Source of the DNA: Candidatus Heimdallarchaeota archaeon
GTDB lineage: Archaea; Asgardarchaeota; Heimdallarchaeia; Heimdallarchaeales; Kariarchaeaceae
Reading direction: 5' to 3'
DNA length: 64,000 nt
Assembly: GCA_026702845.1 (NCBI GenBank)
Contig: JADCLS010000003.1
Span: 62,001-126,000, forward strand
Positions within the stretch are counted from its first letter, which is position 1, and the number at the start of each line of letters is the position of its first letter. A model generated the notes under the pieces. That model did no database searches. It saw only the letters and a list, made by a program, of their open reading frames with translations, and had not been told where the DNA came from. The position numbers and the translations under genes are program-made. Below are positions 25,669 to 33,937 of the stretch, piece after piece.

Positions 25669-26502
25669 ATGGTACTAGAGATTAAAATAAACGAAGCAAA
25701 AATCATGAAAGAAGTGGTAGATGCATTGCAAATTGCTCATAATGAGGTTCATATTAAATTTGAGGATCATGGGTTTAGAGCACAAACCCAGAGTATGGGA
25801 TCTTCAATTCTTACCGATATATACTTGAACAAAGAATGCTTCGATACTTACAATGTTAAAGAAACTATTGTATTGAGAGTGGACTTGGAAAGTTTTGGTG
25901 GATTCATAAAGATGGCTAGGAGTAATGATGAACTGACTATTGGGTATAATGAGGTGGAACAACAGCTCATGCTGTCATTATCATCTGAGAGCATAGACAG
26001 ACACACATCAATCAGATTATTAGGTGATGATCAGGAAAATTCAGAAGATTACCGATTTCTAAACATACTTGACAGCAAATTTCATTCTAATGCAAAAATT
26101 CTCGCATCTCTTCTCATCGATGCAATAAAAGTAGCTACTTTTGGTGAGGGGAAAGTGGAGATTAATCATTCAGCCGAGGGAATCAAATTCACAAATACCT
26201 CTGAGAATCATACAAAGACTGCTGAGGCAATGATCAAGTACAATGATACCAATGCATCAGATATTGAAGTCTTCAGTGGTCCCATCAAAACCAAGCAAGG
26301 AGCAGAAGTTGAAATTCCCAAGATACATGAGGCCAATTATGATCTTGAATCACTGAAATTAATTCCTAAAACAATTAAATCTAATGAGACTATAGTATTC
26401 AGTATTATGCATCAAGGGCCCTTGAGGATTGTCTCCGAGATTGCTGGAGGAAATGGTCACATCGCAATTGCATTAAGCCCAATAATTGAAAGAACTATGT
26501 AA
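25669..26502 (+). CDS. pcn: DNA sliding clamp PCNA
   Basis: PCNA forms a trimeric ring that tethers polymerase and other factors to DNA. The fold is seen in KINEAKIMKEVVDALQIAHNEVHIKFEDHGFRAQTQS, LRVDLESFGGFIKMARSNDEL, and the second-domain repeat LLIDAIKVATFGEGKVEINHSAEGIKF. A strong GAGAGGTGG ribosome-binding site sets the start at 25669. The product is 277 residues, slightly longer than the usual 245-250. PolB at 5-7.7 kb ends in a matching PIP-like peptide. Confidence 0.92.
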   Translation: MVLEIKINEAKIMKEVVDALQIAHNEVHIKFEDHGFRAQTQSMGSSILTDIYLNKECFDTYNVKETIVLRVDLESFGGFIKMARSNDELTIGYNEVEQQLMLSLSSESIDRHTSIRLLGDDQENSEDYRFLNILDSKFHSNAKILASLLIDAIKVATFGEGKVEINHSAEGIKFTNTSENHTKTAEAMIKYNDTNASDIEVFSGPIKTKQGAEVEIPKIHEANYDLESLKLIPKTIKSNETIVFSIMHQGPLRIVSEIAGGNGHIAIALSPIIERTM

Positions 26503-26528
26503 TGAAATGATAGTTGGGGGGTAAATCA

Positions 26529-27086
26529 ATGAATGTATTTGAACTCTTGTATGTTTCTTGGAGAAGAGAACGCCAGACTGATATTCTTGAAACCTTGGAA
26601 TATGATTTCTTTGAAAAGGTTCGACCCTACATTAACCATCTGGAGACAATCTATTCTAATGAACAGGATCCATTAATTGCCGCCCTATTCAAGAAACGTT
26701 GGGAGAGAGCCAACTATATCCTCAATGATCTCATAAATATCAGAATGAAAAAGCATTTTACTGAAAGCATGGATCACAAAGCTTCTCCCACGGTATTACC
26801 ACTTGAGGAGGAGGAATTCAGGAAGAGTATTGAAAAAGAGAATAATCGGTTTAGAGAGAGAGTAGTTAATCAATTAGAAAATCTACCTTCTATGGAAGCA
26901 ATGGATGAAACAATAGAAAAGGAGTTCAGATTTATGATTTTTGATAAACAGGAGAATAGAGTTGCTATAGGATCTGATCTAAGGGAATATGGTCCATTCA
27001 ATATTGGTGATATTGTTTTGCTTCCAAGAGAAAATATGAGAAATTATTTAAAAAAGGCACTTGGTAAAGAGATTTCAATAAATTAG
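26529..27086 (+). CDS. GINS complex subunit (Gins51/Sld5-Psf1 type)
   Basis: GINS is part of the CMG helicase with MCM and GAN/Cdc45. The N-terminal helical A domain reads MNVFELLYVSWRRERQTDILETL, followed by RWERANYILNDLINIRMKKHFT, as in archaeal Gins51. The C-terminal B domain (FRFMIFDKQENRVAIGSDLREYGPFNIGDIVLLP) comes after the A domain, as in Gins51 rather than Gins23. GGGGGGT precedes the ATG at 26529. It follows pcn by 26 bp. Confidence 0.85.
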   Translation: MNVFELLYVSWRRERQTDILETLEYDFFEKVRPYINHLETIYSNEQDPLIAALFKKRWERANYILNDLINIRMKKHFTESMDHKASPTVLPLEEEEFRKSIEKENNRFRERVVNQLENLPSMEAMDETIEKEFRFMIFDKQENRVAIGSDLREYGPFNIGDIVLLPRENMRNYLKKALGKEISIN

Positions 27087-27295
27087 TTATCATCCATTTC
27101 TTCAATGATTTCTGCATGAATTTCGGCTTTTCCTCCAAGAGGAGTTGCAATAGCCTCATTACACTCTTCATTGGAGCAGAAAATTGCGGTCTTTGTGTGA
27201 TTGAAAATTATCATTTCGGTTTCACATGCGGTGCATTTCACCTTTAGAAATTTTGATTTGGGGGATTGAACATAACTCATATAATCATCGATCAT
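27083..27295 (-). CDS. rps27e: Ribosomal protein eS27
   Basis: A 70-residue small-subunit ribosomal protein with the eS27 zinc finger: FLKVKCTACETEMIIFNHTKTAIFC then CNEAIATPLGGKAEI. The Cys set is CxxC with CxxxxC rather than CxxC, so the second knuckle has two extra residues. The stop overlaps the stop of the convergent GINS gene by 4 bp. The start could be M1 or M6; the latter gives the usual length of about 65. Confidence 0.9.
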   Translation of the reverse strand: MIDDYMSYVQSPKSKFLKVKCTACETEMIIFNHTKTAIFCSNEECNEAIATPLGGKAEIHAEIIEEMDDN

Positions 27296-27818
27296 GATGT
27301 ACGCAATTAAATATAGTGATCGATTACAAACCCATCATCCTGTTTTCAACTTGTCTTAAAATCAGCTATTAGATGTTATCCTTTAAAATAAAAAAACCGT
27401 AAAACCTACCTAGCTTGATAGTAATTACTTTACCATTTTATCAAGGAAAAAGTTGAGCCAGATGGATATTTCTTTAACTATTATTGTTTCAAACCTTTAA
27501 GTGACAAAGCAACAGCGGATTGAAATTACATTGTGTCATCTTGGCGCCTAAAGTATATCAGATAGAAGAGTTACTGTCCGAAACAAGTAATTGAGGGATA
27601 ACCACTTGTACTGCATGATGAGAGCATAATATTATTTCTAATTCCCTACCTGTTTAGCTTGAATGTGAGCACCTGATCAAAAATATCACGAGTAATAGTC
27701 ACCTTCTCTACCAACTAATATTTTAAAAATTCTGATCATCACCTATCAATGCATCTGATTTGGTAGCATGTGTTCAAATCAATGAAACATTCTTTTTTCC
27801 ATTCTACAAAGCCTTACA
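27296..27818. other. Intergenic region, no gene seen
   Basis: About 520 bp without a convincing reading frame, tRNA or known RNA, upstream of the repeat array. It is AT-rich and contains several possible TATA boxes. A stable non-coding RNA cannot be excluded by eye. Confidence 0.5.
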
Positions 27819-27950
27819 AGATTCTTTTTAACCTATACACGCGAACATATCATATAGTAGACAGATTCTTTATAACGTATGCTCGCGACCGTATATTATA
27901 CGAGAGAGATTCTTTTTAAGACTCAAATCCTTCGTATGATATACGAAAGT
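27819..27950 (+). repeat. Three tandem 44-bp promoter/operator repeats
   Basis: Three units begin at 27819, 27863 and 27907, exactly 44 bp apart. Each starts AGATTCTTT(A/T)TAA, a TATA-like box, and about 20 bp later holds a palindrome of consensus CGTAT-NNT-ATACG (perfect in units 2 and 3: CGTATATTATACG and CGTATGATATACG; degenerate in unit 1). A reverse-complement copy of AGATTCTT follows at 27955-27962. The last palindrome lies about 25 bp after the last TATA-like box, over the expected transcription start of the GTPase gene. This looks like a cooperative repressor or activator array on one face of the DNA. Confidence 0.75.
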
Positions 27951-27961
27951 GCCAAAAGAAT

Positions 27962-27969
27962 CTAGGAGA
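27962..27969 (+). promoter_or_regulatory. Ribosome-binding site for the GTPase gene
   Basis: TCTAGGAGAG contains AGGAG about 10 nt before the GTG at 27979 and supports that non-ATG start. Many genes here look leaderless, so a leader with a strong site marks this one as different. Confidence 0.55.
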
Positions 27970-27978
27970 GAATAAAGC

Positions 27979-28539
27979 GTGACAGAGCGTAGAAAGATAT
28001 TTAAAATTGTACTGCTCGGTGATGGAGCAGTTGGCAAAACAGCCCTTCGTCACCGATATTTAGGTGATGGGTTCCAACAAAGTTATTCAATGACAATTGG
28101 TGCTGATTTTGCTGTGAAAAGAGTAAACTTGGATGGAGAAGAAGTAGTTGCTCAAATTTGGGACCTTGCAGGTCAGATTCGATTTCAAAGTGTTCGAGAG
28201 GTATATTATCAGGGTGCCACCGGTGCTCTTTTAGTGTTTGATATCACCAGAAGCCCAACCTTTGAGAATATTCCTAACTGGATTACTGAACTCCTAGAAA
28301 ATAATAAGCAGAAAATTGTTCCCATGGTACTCATTGGAAATAAATCCGACCTAAGAAACTCAACAGATGGCGCAATCACGTATCAAGCAGGGTTAGAATA
28401 TGCACAGAATCTATCAGAATGGAGTAATTTTGAGATCCCATACATTGAGACTTCAGCCTTATCTGGAGATAATGTTGAATCCGGTTTTGCTGTGCTTCTC
28501 CGAAACATTGAAAGTTTTCTTGATTCTGAAAATAAATAA
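27979..28539 (+). CDS. Rab-like small GTPase
   Basis: A 186-residue Ras-superfamily GTPase. G1 is GDGAVGKTAL, switch I contains the TIGADF Thr, G3 is WDLAGQIRF (Gln catalytic position present), G4 is NKSD and G5 is ETSAL. FQSVREVYYQGATGALLVFDITR and TIGADFAVK place it nearest the Rab/Rho-like Asgard GTPases. There is no C-terminal Cys, so lipid anchoring by prenylation is not expected. It uses a GTG start. It sits alone behind an unusual three-copy operator array and 3 kb from the ESCRT genes, which suggests a membrane-trafficking link. Confidence 0.92.
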   Translation: MTERRKIFKIVLLGDGAVGKTALRHRYLGDGFQQSYSMTIGADFAVKRVNLDGEEVVAQIWDLAGQIRFQSVREVYYQGATGALLVFDITRSPTFENIPNWITELLENNKQKIVPMVLIGNKSDLRNSTDGAITYQAGLEYAQNLSEWSNFEIPYIETSALSGDNVESGFAVLLRNIESFLDSENK

Positions 28540-28619
28540 TCACATGAACGTAAGAAATTGAGAAATCTCCCAATAATCAACGGATATTAATTTATACAAA
28601 ATTGCATTATTGAAAATAT

Positions 28620-28997
28620 ATGTCGAGAAGAAGAGCAAGATCTGTTGATAGTATGGATGCCCTGTTGCCTGATGAATTAATTGAGACATCCAGTGGCTCC
28701 ACCGTCAATGAACTAAAAACCATTGTGGATCAGCTAGAAGAACAATTAAAAGAGGTAATAGAAAAATATGAGAACAAAATAAGTGATTTAACAAACAGAT
28801 TGGAATCCATTGAAAATGATTTTGTTCAGGTAATCGAGGGATTACAGAATGCCCAGGGAGGAGCAAAGACCGCAGCCCCTGCAAGTACTTCAGCACCCTC
28901 ACCTGCAGCCCCTGGACCATCTGGACCCAGTACAGGTCCATCTGCTGGTCCTAGCCCACCTGCAACCGGAGGACCTAGACCACCTTCTCTTGGATAA
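28620..28997 (+). CDS. Coiled-coil protein with Pro/Ala/Gly/Ser-rich tail
   Basis: A 125-residue protein of unknown function. Residues about 28-78 form a heptad-rich coiled coil (VNELKTIVDQLEEQLKEVIEKYENKISDL...). The C-terminal 45 residues are an unstructured P/A/G/S-rich tail with repeated PSGPSTGPSAGP-like elements. It has no transmembrane segment. It lies between the Rab-like GTPase and TFE on the same strand. Asgard proteins of this shape may be GTPase effectors or scaffold peptides; nothing in the sequence proves it. Confidence 0.7.
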   Translation: MSRRRARSVDSMDALLPDELIETSSGSTVNELKTIVDQLEEQLKEVIEKYENKISDLTNRLESIENDFVQVIEGLQNAQGGAKTAAPASTSAPSPAAPGPSGPSTGPSAGPSPPATGGPRPPSLG

Positions 28998-29126
28998 TAG
29001 TTATACTAGATTAATTTCTCAAAAATGTATCAAATATATCCCAAAGGTTAAAGCTAAGTACGTTTTAGTAATTACTGAGAGAATTAGTGCTCATATTCCC
29101 TCAAGACATTTATAGGCAGGTTATAA

Positions 29127-29648
29127 ATGAGTATTATCACTGACGAGCAAAGGCAAACTCTTCTGAGTATGGTTGAAGATGTGGCCGGGCCTGAAGTAAG
29201 AGAAGTCACAATCATTCTTTTGACTCATAAAGGAGAGTTAACAGATGAGATTATCGCTGAAGAACTGGATATTAAACTCAATCAAGTACGAAAAGCATTA
29301 TACAAGCTTCATGATCTAGAGCTAGCTACTTTCAGAAGGATCAGAGATAAAACAACTGGATGGTTTATTTTTTACTGGAAACTCCATCCAGAAAAAATTT
29401 CCTCATTAGTAAGAAAAAAACAACTGAATGTACTGGAAAAAATTGAAGCTCGTCTGGAGTATGAAGAGGGAAATATGTTCTTCTCCTGTTCACAGGATGG
29501 ATGTGACAGAGTTACCTTTCAGACAGCAATGGAACAGGATTTCATCTGCCATAAATGTGAGATGAGATTGGATTCATTTGATAATTCAAAAATTATCACA
29601 GTACTTCAAGCGAAAGTAGTCCAGTTAAGAAAGATTCTTGAAATATAA
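29127..29648 (+). CDS. tfe: Transcription factor TFE (TFIIE-alpha)
   Basis: TFE helps open the promoter with RNA polymerase, TBP and TFB. It has an N-terminal winged helix (REVTIILLTHKGELTDEIIAEELDIKLNQVRKALYKLHDLELATF) and a C-terminal zinc ribbon (CSQDGCDRVTF...CHKCEMRL). The length of 173 residues is normal. It ends about 100 bp before the UEV gene and may have its own promoter. The Cys spacing CxxxxC...CxxC is as in other archaeal TFE. Confidence 0.9.
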   Translation: MSIITDEQRQTLLSMVEDVAGPEVREVTIILLTHKGELTDEIIAEELDIKLNQVRKALYKLHDLELATFRRIRDKTTGWFIFYWKLHPEKISSLVRKKQLNVLEKIEARLEYEEGNMFFSCSQDGCDRVTFQTAMEQDFICHKCEMRLDSFDNSKIITVLQAKVVQLRKILEI

Positions 29649-29748
29649 TACTTAGATTTTCCATATATGGTATACGATGAATCACTTAGGTTTATTATAG
29701 TCCTAGTCTAGTATACATACGTAGTGAACAATAGGAGCAAGATTACTA

Positions 29749-30462
29749 ATGATTGAAAGCGGAAAAATAATTGCCGAGGAATATAAATGGATCTATGATA
29801 ATGAACCAACATTTAAGGTCCAAGGAAACACTACGACAGGAAAAGTTGGGAGAAGCCCCAATGGAGAGAGTATACTGATTTCTATAATGTTACCTGAATT
29901 CTACCCTATTGTCAAGCCTGAAGTAAAGGTCCTTACACCAATAAAACATCCCAATATTGATGAGAATATGAATCTTTCACTGCAAATGCTAGATGAGTGG
30001 GAAGTGAACTATAGATTACGGGATATTATTGCCAACACACGTAGGTTATTCATCAAATCAAGAAAATCGATTGAGGATAGGAAAACTGACCAAATCATCG
30101 TTGAGAAGAGTAGATCAACAGAATTAGAAAATGAAATCCGTATCCTGCAAAATGAAATCACTAATTTGAATCGGAAAATAACAGAAACCAAGAATTCCAG
30201 ATTACAAAAGGCAGGATTGCAGAATTTGGATACAATTACCATATCTCGAAATAGTGATCTCAAAGCAGAAGTACAAGCATTAAATGATCTCATAGAATTG
30301 CTTGAAATCAAATTTGAGGAGGCAGAGATTGACCAAACCGATTTCTTCAGATTGTATAGAAAATATCTGAAGGAGAGGTATATTTCAGAGCATGAATTAT
30401 TAAGCGTAGAGGTGAATAGAAATGACATATCAGAGAAGGAAAAAAGAGCCATTAGAAATTGA
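29749..30462 (+). CDS. ESCRT-I Vps23-like protein (UEV domain, coiled coil, steadiness-type box)
   Basis: Residues 1-110 form an E2-like UEV fold: the HPNI motif (IKHPNIDENMNLSLQML) and a W (DEWEVNYRLRDIIANTRRLF) align with E2 enzymes, but the catalytic Cys position is Leu/Ser, so it binds rather than transfers ubiquitin. A coiled coil follows (about 115-160), then a helical hairpin (about 180-235) in the place of the steadiness box that joins Vps28. The last 41 bp overlap vps28. This fits Tsg101/Vps23 architecture in a compact form. Confidence 0.8.
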   Translation: MIESGKIIAEEYKWIYDNEPTFKVQGNTTTGKVGRSPNGESILISIMLPEFYPIVKPEVKVLTPIKHPNIDENMNLSLQMLDEWEVNYRLRDIIANTRRLFIKSRKSIEDRKTDQIIVEKSRSTELENEIRILQNEITNLNRKITETKNSRLQKAGLQNLDTITISRNSDLKAEVQALNDLIELLEIKFEEAEIDQTDFFRLYRKYLKERYISEHELLSVEVNRNDISEKEKRAIRN

Positions 30463-31039
30463 AGCGGAATTATTTTCTGCAGTTGCAACCCTTGATCAAT
30501 TATCAAAATATTTTGATAAGGGACTGGTAGAGGGAACATTATATAAGAGACAATTAAAATCATGCATCGCAGATGTATTCAAATCCAGAATAGAATTGGA
30601 AAAAATGGGTTTTGATATCCATCAATTCATAGAGCGAGAGCAATTACTTGAGAAGTATCCTGAAGGCCTGAGAAGATTAAATCTGGTTGAGGGACTTTCG
30701 AGTGAAGACACTACCCTGAGTTTTGAGACAATCAAGGATTTACCACGAAAATCAGCAGATTATGTGGCGAATGCTATAGAACTGATTGATGTACTGAAAT
30801 TGAGATCCATTGCAAAAGTTGAATATATTATTCCACCACTTGATGAGATGCTGAGCATTATCAAGGAATTCCCAAATTTCAGTGATGAACACTGGATTTA
30901 TGTAGAAATAGATGGCTGGCGAGTAAAACTACTTGATGAGAAACCAAGTAAGACATTATCTGATGAGATGTGTGAGAAACTTGAGTTTGATGCTGCTAGA
31001 TGGCTCAATGAATTTAGAAGAAACCTGAAGGAGCTGTAA
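30422..31039 (+). CDS. vps28: ESCRT-I subunit Vps28
   Basis: The N-terminal domain (ELFSAVATLDQLSKYFDKGLV, then SCIADVF...IHQFIEREQLLEKYPEGLRRLN) follows eukaryotic Vps28, where the matching parts are LYALIVTLDHLEKAY and FCxKYxLDCPAALERI. The C-terminal part has the four-helix bundle with DYVANAIELIDVLKLRSIAKVEYIIPPLDEMLSII. The 205-residue length is typical. It overlaps the Vps23-like gene by 41 bp and Vps22 follows after 3 bp. Confidence 0.88.
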   Translation: MTYQRRKKEPLEIEAELFSAVATLDQLSKYFDKGLVEGTLYKRQLKSCIADVFKSRIELEKMGFDIHQFIEREQLLEKYPEGLRRLNLVEGLSSEDTTLSFETIKDLPRKSADYVANAIELIDVLKLRSIAKVEYIIPPLDEMLSIIKEFPNFSDEHWIYVEIDGWRVKLLDEKPSKTLSDEMCEKLEFDAARWLNEFRRNLKEL

Positions 31040-31042
31040 TTT

Positions 31043-31765
31043 ATGGGTTTACGAGACATTGACAGGAAAATCAGAATCAATTCAGCATTCCAAAGACAGG
31101 AAGCAGAGATGCTATTGCAGGAATTGGACCAAATGATAGAAAATGTCGAAATCCTAAAGGAGCAGCTTAAAAAATTCGAGAAGACACATAAAAATGAAAT
31201 CAAGGGAAATAAAGAATACTATGAAAAAATTGCAGAAATCAGAGATTCTCTAGGCTTGCCAGATGAGGTTGGAATATACGAATGGAAGGATGCACCAACC
31301 CTCACCGATCGTCTGAGCAAATCAGGATACTATGATCAGCTGGCACATGAAATACTTGAATATGGTAAACTAGCAGTAGTGGAGACTGGTGGTATGATCT
31401 CTGTGGCTGAGTTAGTACTCAAGATTAATAAATCAAGACCTGGAAAACTAGTACCACCTAGAGATGTCATAAAAAGTCTCAAATTATTGATTGATGATGA
31501 TCTACTACCTCCACTCAGGAAATTGGCATCAGGTGTCATCATTGCTGAATTTGTAGCAATTGAACTATCTAAAGATCAAGAAGCAGTATTTTCACTAGCA
31601 TCTCGACATGGTTTTCTTACTCAAGAGAGCTTGATAGTGCAGCTAGGATGGCCAGCTGAACGAGCTATACGCATCCTTGAGGAACTTGTCAAACAAGGAA
31701 TAGCATTGAAAGATGAATCCTATCATGAGGGAACAAAATATTGGTTTCCCAGTCTTGGTCAGTAA
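31043..31765 (+). CDS. vps22: ESCRT-II subunit Vps22 (SNF8/EAP30)
   Basis: Begins MGLRDIDRKIR, then an N-terminal helical hairpin (LQELDQMIENVEILKEQLKKFEKTHK), then tandem winged helices: MISVAELVLKINKSRPGKLVPPRDVIKSLKLLID...LLPPL and a second (ESLIVQLGWPAERAIRILEELVKQGIALKD), ending YWFPSLG, the Vps22 C-terminus. Length of 240 fits. It is the third gene of the plus-strand ESCRT unit. Its stop abuts the stop of the convergent vps25. Confidence 0.9.
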   Translation: MGLRDIDRKIRINSAFQRQEAEMLLQELDQMIENVEILKEQLKKFEKTHKNEIKGNKEYYEKIAEIRDSLGLPDEVGIYEWKDAPTLTDRLSKSGYYDQLAHEILEYGKLAVVETGGMISVAELVLKINKSRPGKLVPPRDVIKSLKLLIDDDLLPPLRKLASGVIIAEFVAIELSKDQEAVFSLASRHGFLTQESLIVQLGWPAERAIRILEELVKQGIALKDESYHEGTKYWFPSLGQ

Positions 31766-32422
31766 TCAAACTACTAGTAAGATCGAATCCCTATTCCTAT
31801 CTGCCCATTTAGCTCGATTCAGTTGTACTAATTTTGTAAAGATCTGCTGAAAATCCTCCAATGGAAGGGTACTCCATTCCTTATTCATATTTTGAAGCTC
31901 AAAAATTGTTATCACTTCTGCAGCTAATCCACTAGTCATGAGATAGGATACCAGTATTTCCATCCACTGATCCAGGGTTTTGTAGTATACACGGACTAGA
32001 ATACGATAATCATCCAACCAACGTGCTAGTCCCTGATTTACCATCTCATCAATAACCACGGTGAGTTGATCTTTGGTTAGTTGCTTACCCAGAATGGAGT
32101 TTTCAAAGGGATAGATGGAGGATAATTCCATTATATTGAGAACATGGAGATTAAATTTGGATGCATAATCAAGGATAACTGATTTCCAGGATTCTTTCCA
32201 GGAACCCAAATGAGTCACATGACCCGGTTGAATATACATCCATGGTTTATTGACCCAGGCAGGTAAGCTTGATTCAAAGATACTCTTCACATCTATCTCA
32301 TGTACCTTTTGCTTACTTGGGGTATCTACCTCAACTGTATGTTTATTCTCCTCTATTTTTGCATCTGGTTCTTTGATAGAAGATCCTTCCTCTTTTTTCC
32401 CAGGTCGTTCTCTCACTGACAT
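31766..32422 (-). CDS. vps25: ESCRT-II subunit Vps25
   Basis: Vps25 supplies the two arms of the Y-shaped ESCRT-II complex and contacts ESCRT-III. After a 55-residue charged, disordered N-terminus comes PWMYIQPGHVTHLGSWKESWKSVIL, close to the Vps25 PPxF..Q and W-rich start, then two winged helices ending NRAKWADRNRDSILLVV. In this cluster it is encoded on the opposite strand, convergent with vps22. The disordered extension is not part of known Vps25 cores. Confidence 0.87.
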   Translation of the reverse strand: MSVRERPGKKEEGSSIKEPDAKIEENKHTVEVDTPSKQKVHEIDVKSIFESSLPAWVNKPWMYIQPGHVTHLGSWKESWKSVILDYASKFNLHVLNIMELSSIYPFENSILGKQLTKDQLTVVIDEMVNQGLARWLDDYRILVRVYYKTLDQWMEILVSYLMTSGLAAEVITIFELQNMNKEWSTLPLEDFQQIFTKLVQLNRAKWADRNRDSILLVV

Positions 32423-32561
32423 CGTATAGTTAATCAGAGTATTAGCTCACTTATATAATTACCAATAATCAAGTACTTGCATTTCTCAAATTTCTTTTTT
32501 TTTTACTCATCCTACAGAAAGAGAACTCAATCATTTTGAAGTAGAGTAAAGGTGAAAGCAT

Positions 32562-33491
32562 ATGCGAGAACAGCACCTCAATACAATTGCCAAAACATAT
32601 AAGGTGGAAAAGTCTCTCGTAAGTAACTTTATCAAATCATTTGGTGTAGAGGAGACCAAAAACATATTATCAATGTCAAAGCGTGACTTAATGGTCACTG
32701 CAAGGATGAATTTTCTTAAATGCACTAGTGGTGAAATACTATCTCATCTGAAAGGAGAAGGGATTATTGCGGAGCAATATGGAGAGATACCAGAAATGCT
32801 CTTGATAACAAAGGGATGGGGGAAACTCGGCAGCTCACAAACCTACCTGAATGGTGAGATCATGCCCCAGGGTTATGGGTCTATGGCTGCGGTTCACATT
32901 CTAGATCCCCAACCCGATGAGAGGATTCTTGATATGGCAGCAGCACCTGGTGGAAAGACCTGTTTTATAGCAGAGCGCATGATGAATACAGGGATAATAA
33001 TCGCGAATGATAAAGCAAGAGATCGTATTCAATCACTTGTATTTAATCTAATGAGACATGGAATAGAAAATACCGTTATTACAAATCAAGATGCCATGTA
33101 TATCAAGGATATGGTGTTTGATAGAATATTGCTTGATGCACCATGCACAGGAGAAGGATTGATCGTCTCCAATGTACATCGGAGAACCTCTAAGACACTG
33201 GTTAATAACTATCAGATGCAAAAGATTCAAATTATGCTACTCAAACGAGCCATATCCCTACTTAAAATAGGAGGGATACTGGTGTACTCCACCTGTTCTC
33301 TTACACCTATTGAGAATGAGATGGTAATTAACACCATTCTGAATCAAGTTGAAATAATTGACATACAACTTCAGGTGGGTGATACAGGAGATACAAGCAT
33401 TCATCCAGAATTTATTAAGGCAAAACGCTTTCTGCCAAGCAAGTTGAAATGTGATGGATTTTTTATTATTAAGCTCAGGAGGATAAAATAG
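32562..33491 (+). CDS. RNA (cytosine-5)-methyltransferase, NSUN/RsmB-like
   Basis: SAM-dependent m5C methyltransferase of the NOL1/NOP2/Sun family. The SAM motif is ILDMAAAPGGKTCFIAERM, the catalytic Cys pair lies in LLDAPCTGEG and VYSTCSLTPIENE. The N-terminal 90 residues are helical. At 309 residues it is of archaeal type; tRNA or rRNA are possible substrates. The next gene begins at the last base of its stop codon (TAGTG), so the two products are probably made together. Confidence 0.88.
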   Translation: MREQHLNTIAKTYKVEKSLVSNFIKSFGVEETKNILSMSKRDLMVTARMNFLKCTSGEILSHLKGEGIIAEQYGEIPEMLLITKGWGKLGSSQTYLNGEIMPQGYGSMAAVHILDPQPDERILDMAAAPGGKTCFIAERMMNTGIIIANDKARDRIQSLVFNLMRHGIENTVITNQDAMYIKDMVFDRILLDAPCTGEGLIVSNVHRRTSKTLVNNYQMQKIQIMLLKRAISLLKIGGILVYSTCSLTPIENEMVINTILNQVEIIDIQLQVGDTGDTSIHPEFIKAKRFLPSKLKCDGFFIIKLRRIK

Positions 33492-33937
33492 TGATTGAAT
33501 TGTCAAAGGAGAAGGTGAAGGAGTATTTACGAAAAGTTGTAGAAGAACCCATTGATCTTCATGATTTTACATATCTATTACAAGATACTGCTCAGCTCAA
33601 GATCATAACCATTGCAAATCCTGACTTGAAGGAAGTTCAACCAAAAAATATGGTTCTAAAAGGAATTCCCATAGTATTGATCACTACCACTGGATGTACT
33701 CTACTTCCTCCACTCCTTAACTGCATCAGAGATGTTGAAACAGTACAGATATCAAGAAAGGAGGCAGTGGAGATAAGTTATCATCGGCCAATATCCAAAA
33801 TTGTATCCAATAGCATTGTGCTACTCGAGGATACTAGTGGAAGAAGAGTGGGATTAGCTAGACAAATCAAAAATCAACTCGTACCCATCATAGATCTTGG
33901 TTTCTTCCTACGAGAGGAGGGTATGGTGATTCTATAA
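33491..33937 (+). CDS. Hypothetical protein coupled to RNA methyltransferase
   Basis: A 148-residue alpha/beta protein that I do not recognise. It starts at GTG 33491, overlapping the methyltransferase stop by one base, and ends directly at the ATG of truA. It has no membrane span. The tail (VGLARQIKNQLVPIIDLGFFLREEGMVIL) looks like a small beta barrel, so a PUA-type RNA-binding domain acting with either enzyme is possible, but this is inference from context. Confidence 0.6.
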   Translation: MIELSKEKVKEYLRKVVEEPIDLHDFTYLLQDTAQLKIITIANPDLKEVQPKNMVLKGIPIVLITTTGCTLLPPLLNCIRDVETVQISRKEAVEISYHRPISKIVSNSIVLLEDTSGRRVGLARQIKNQLVPIIDLGFFLREEGMVIL

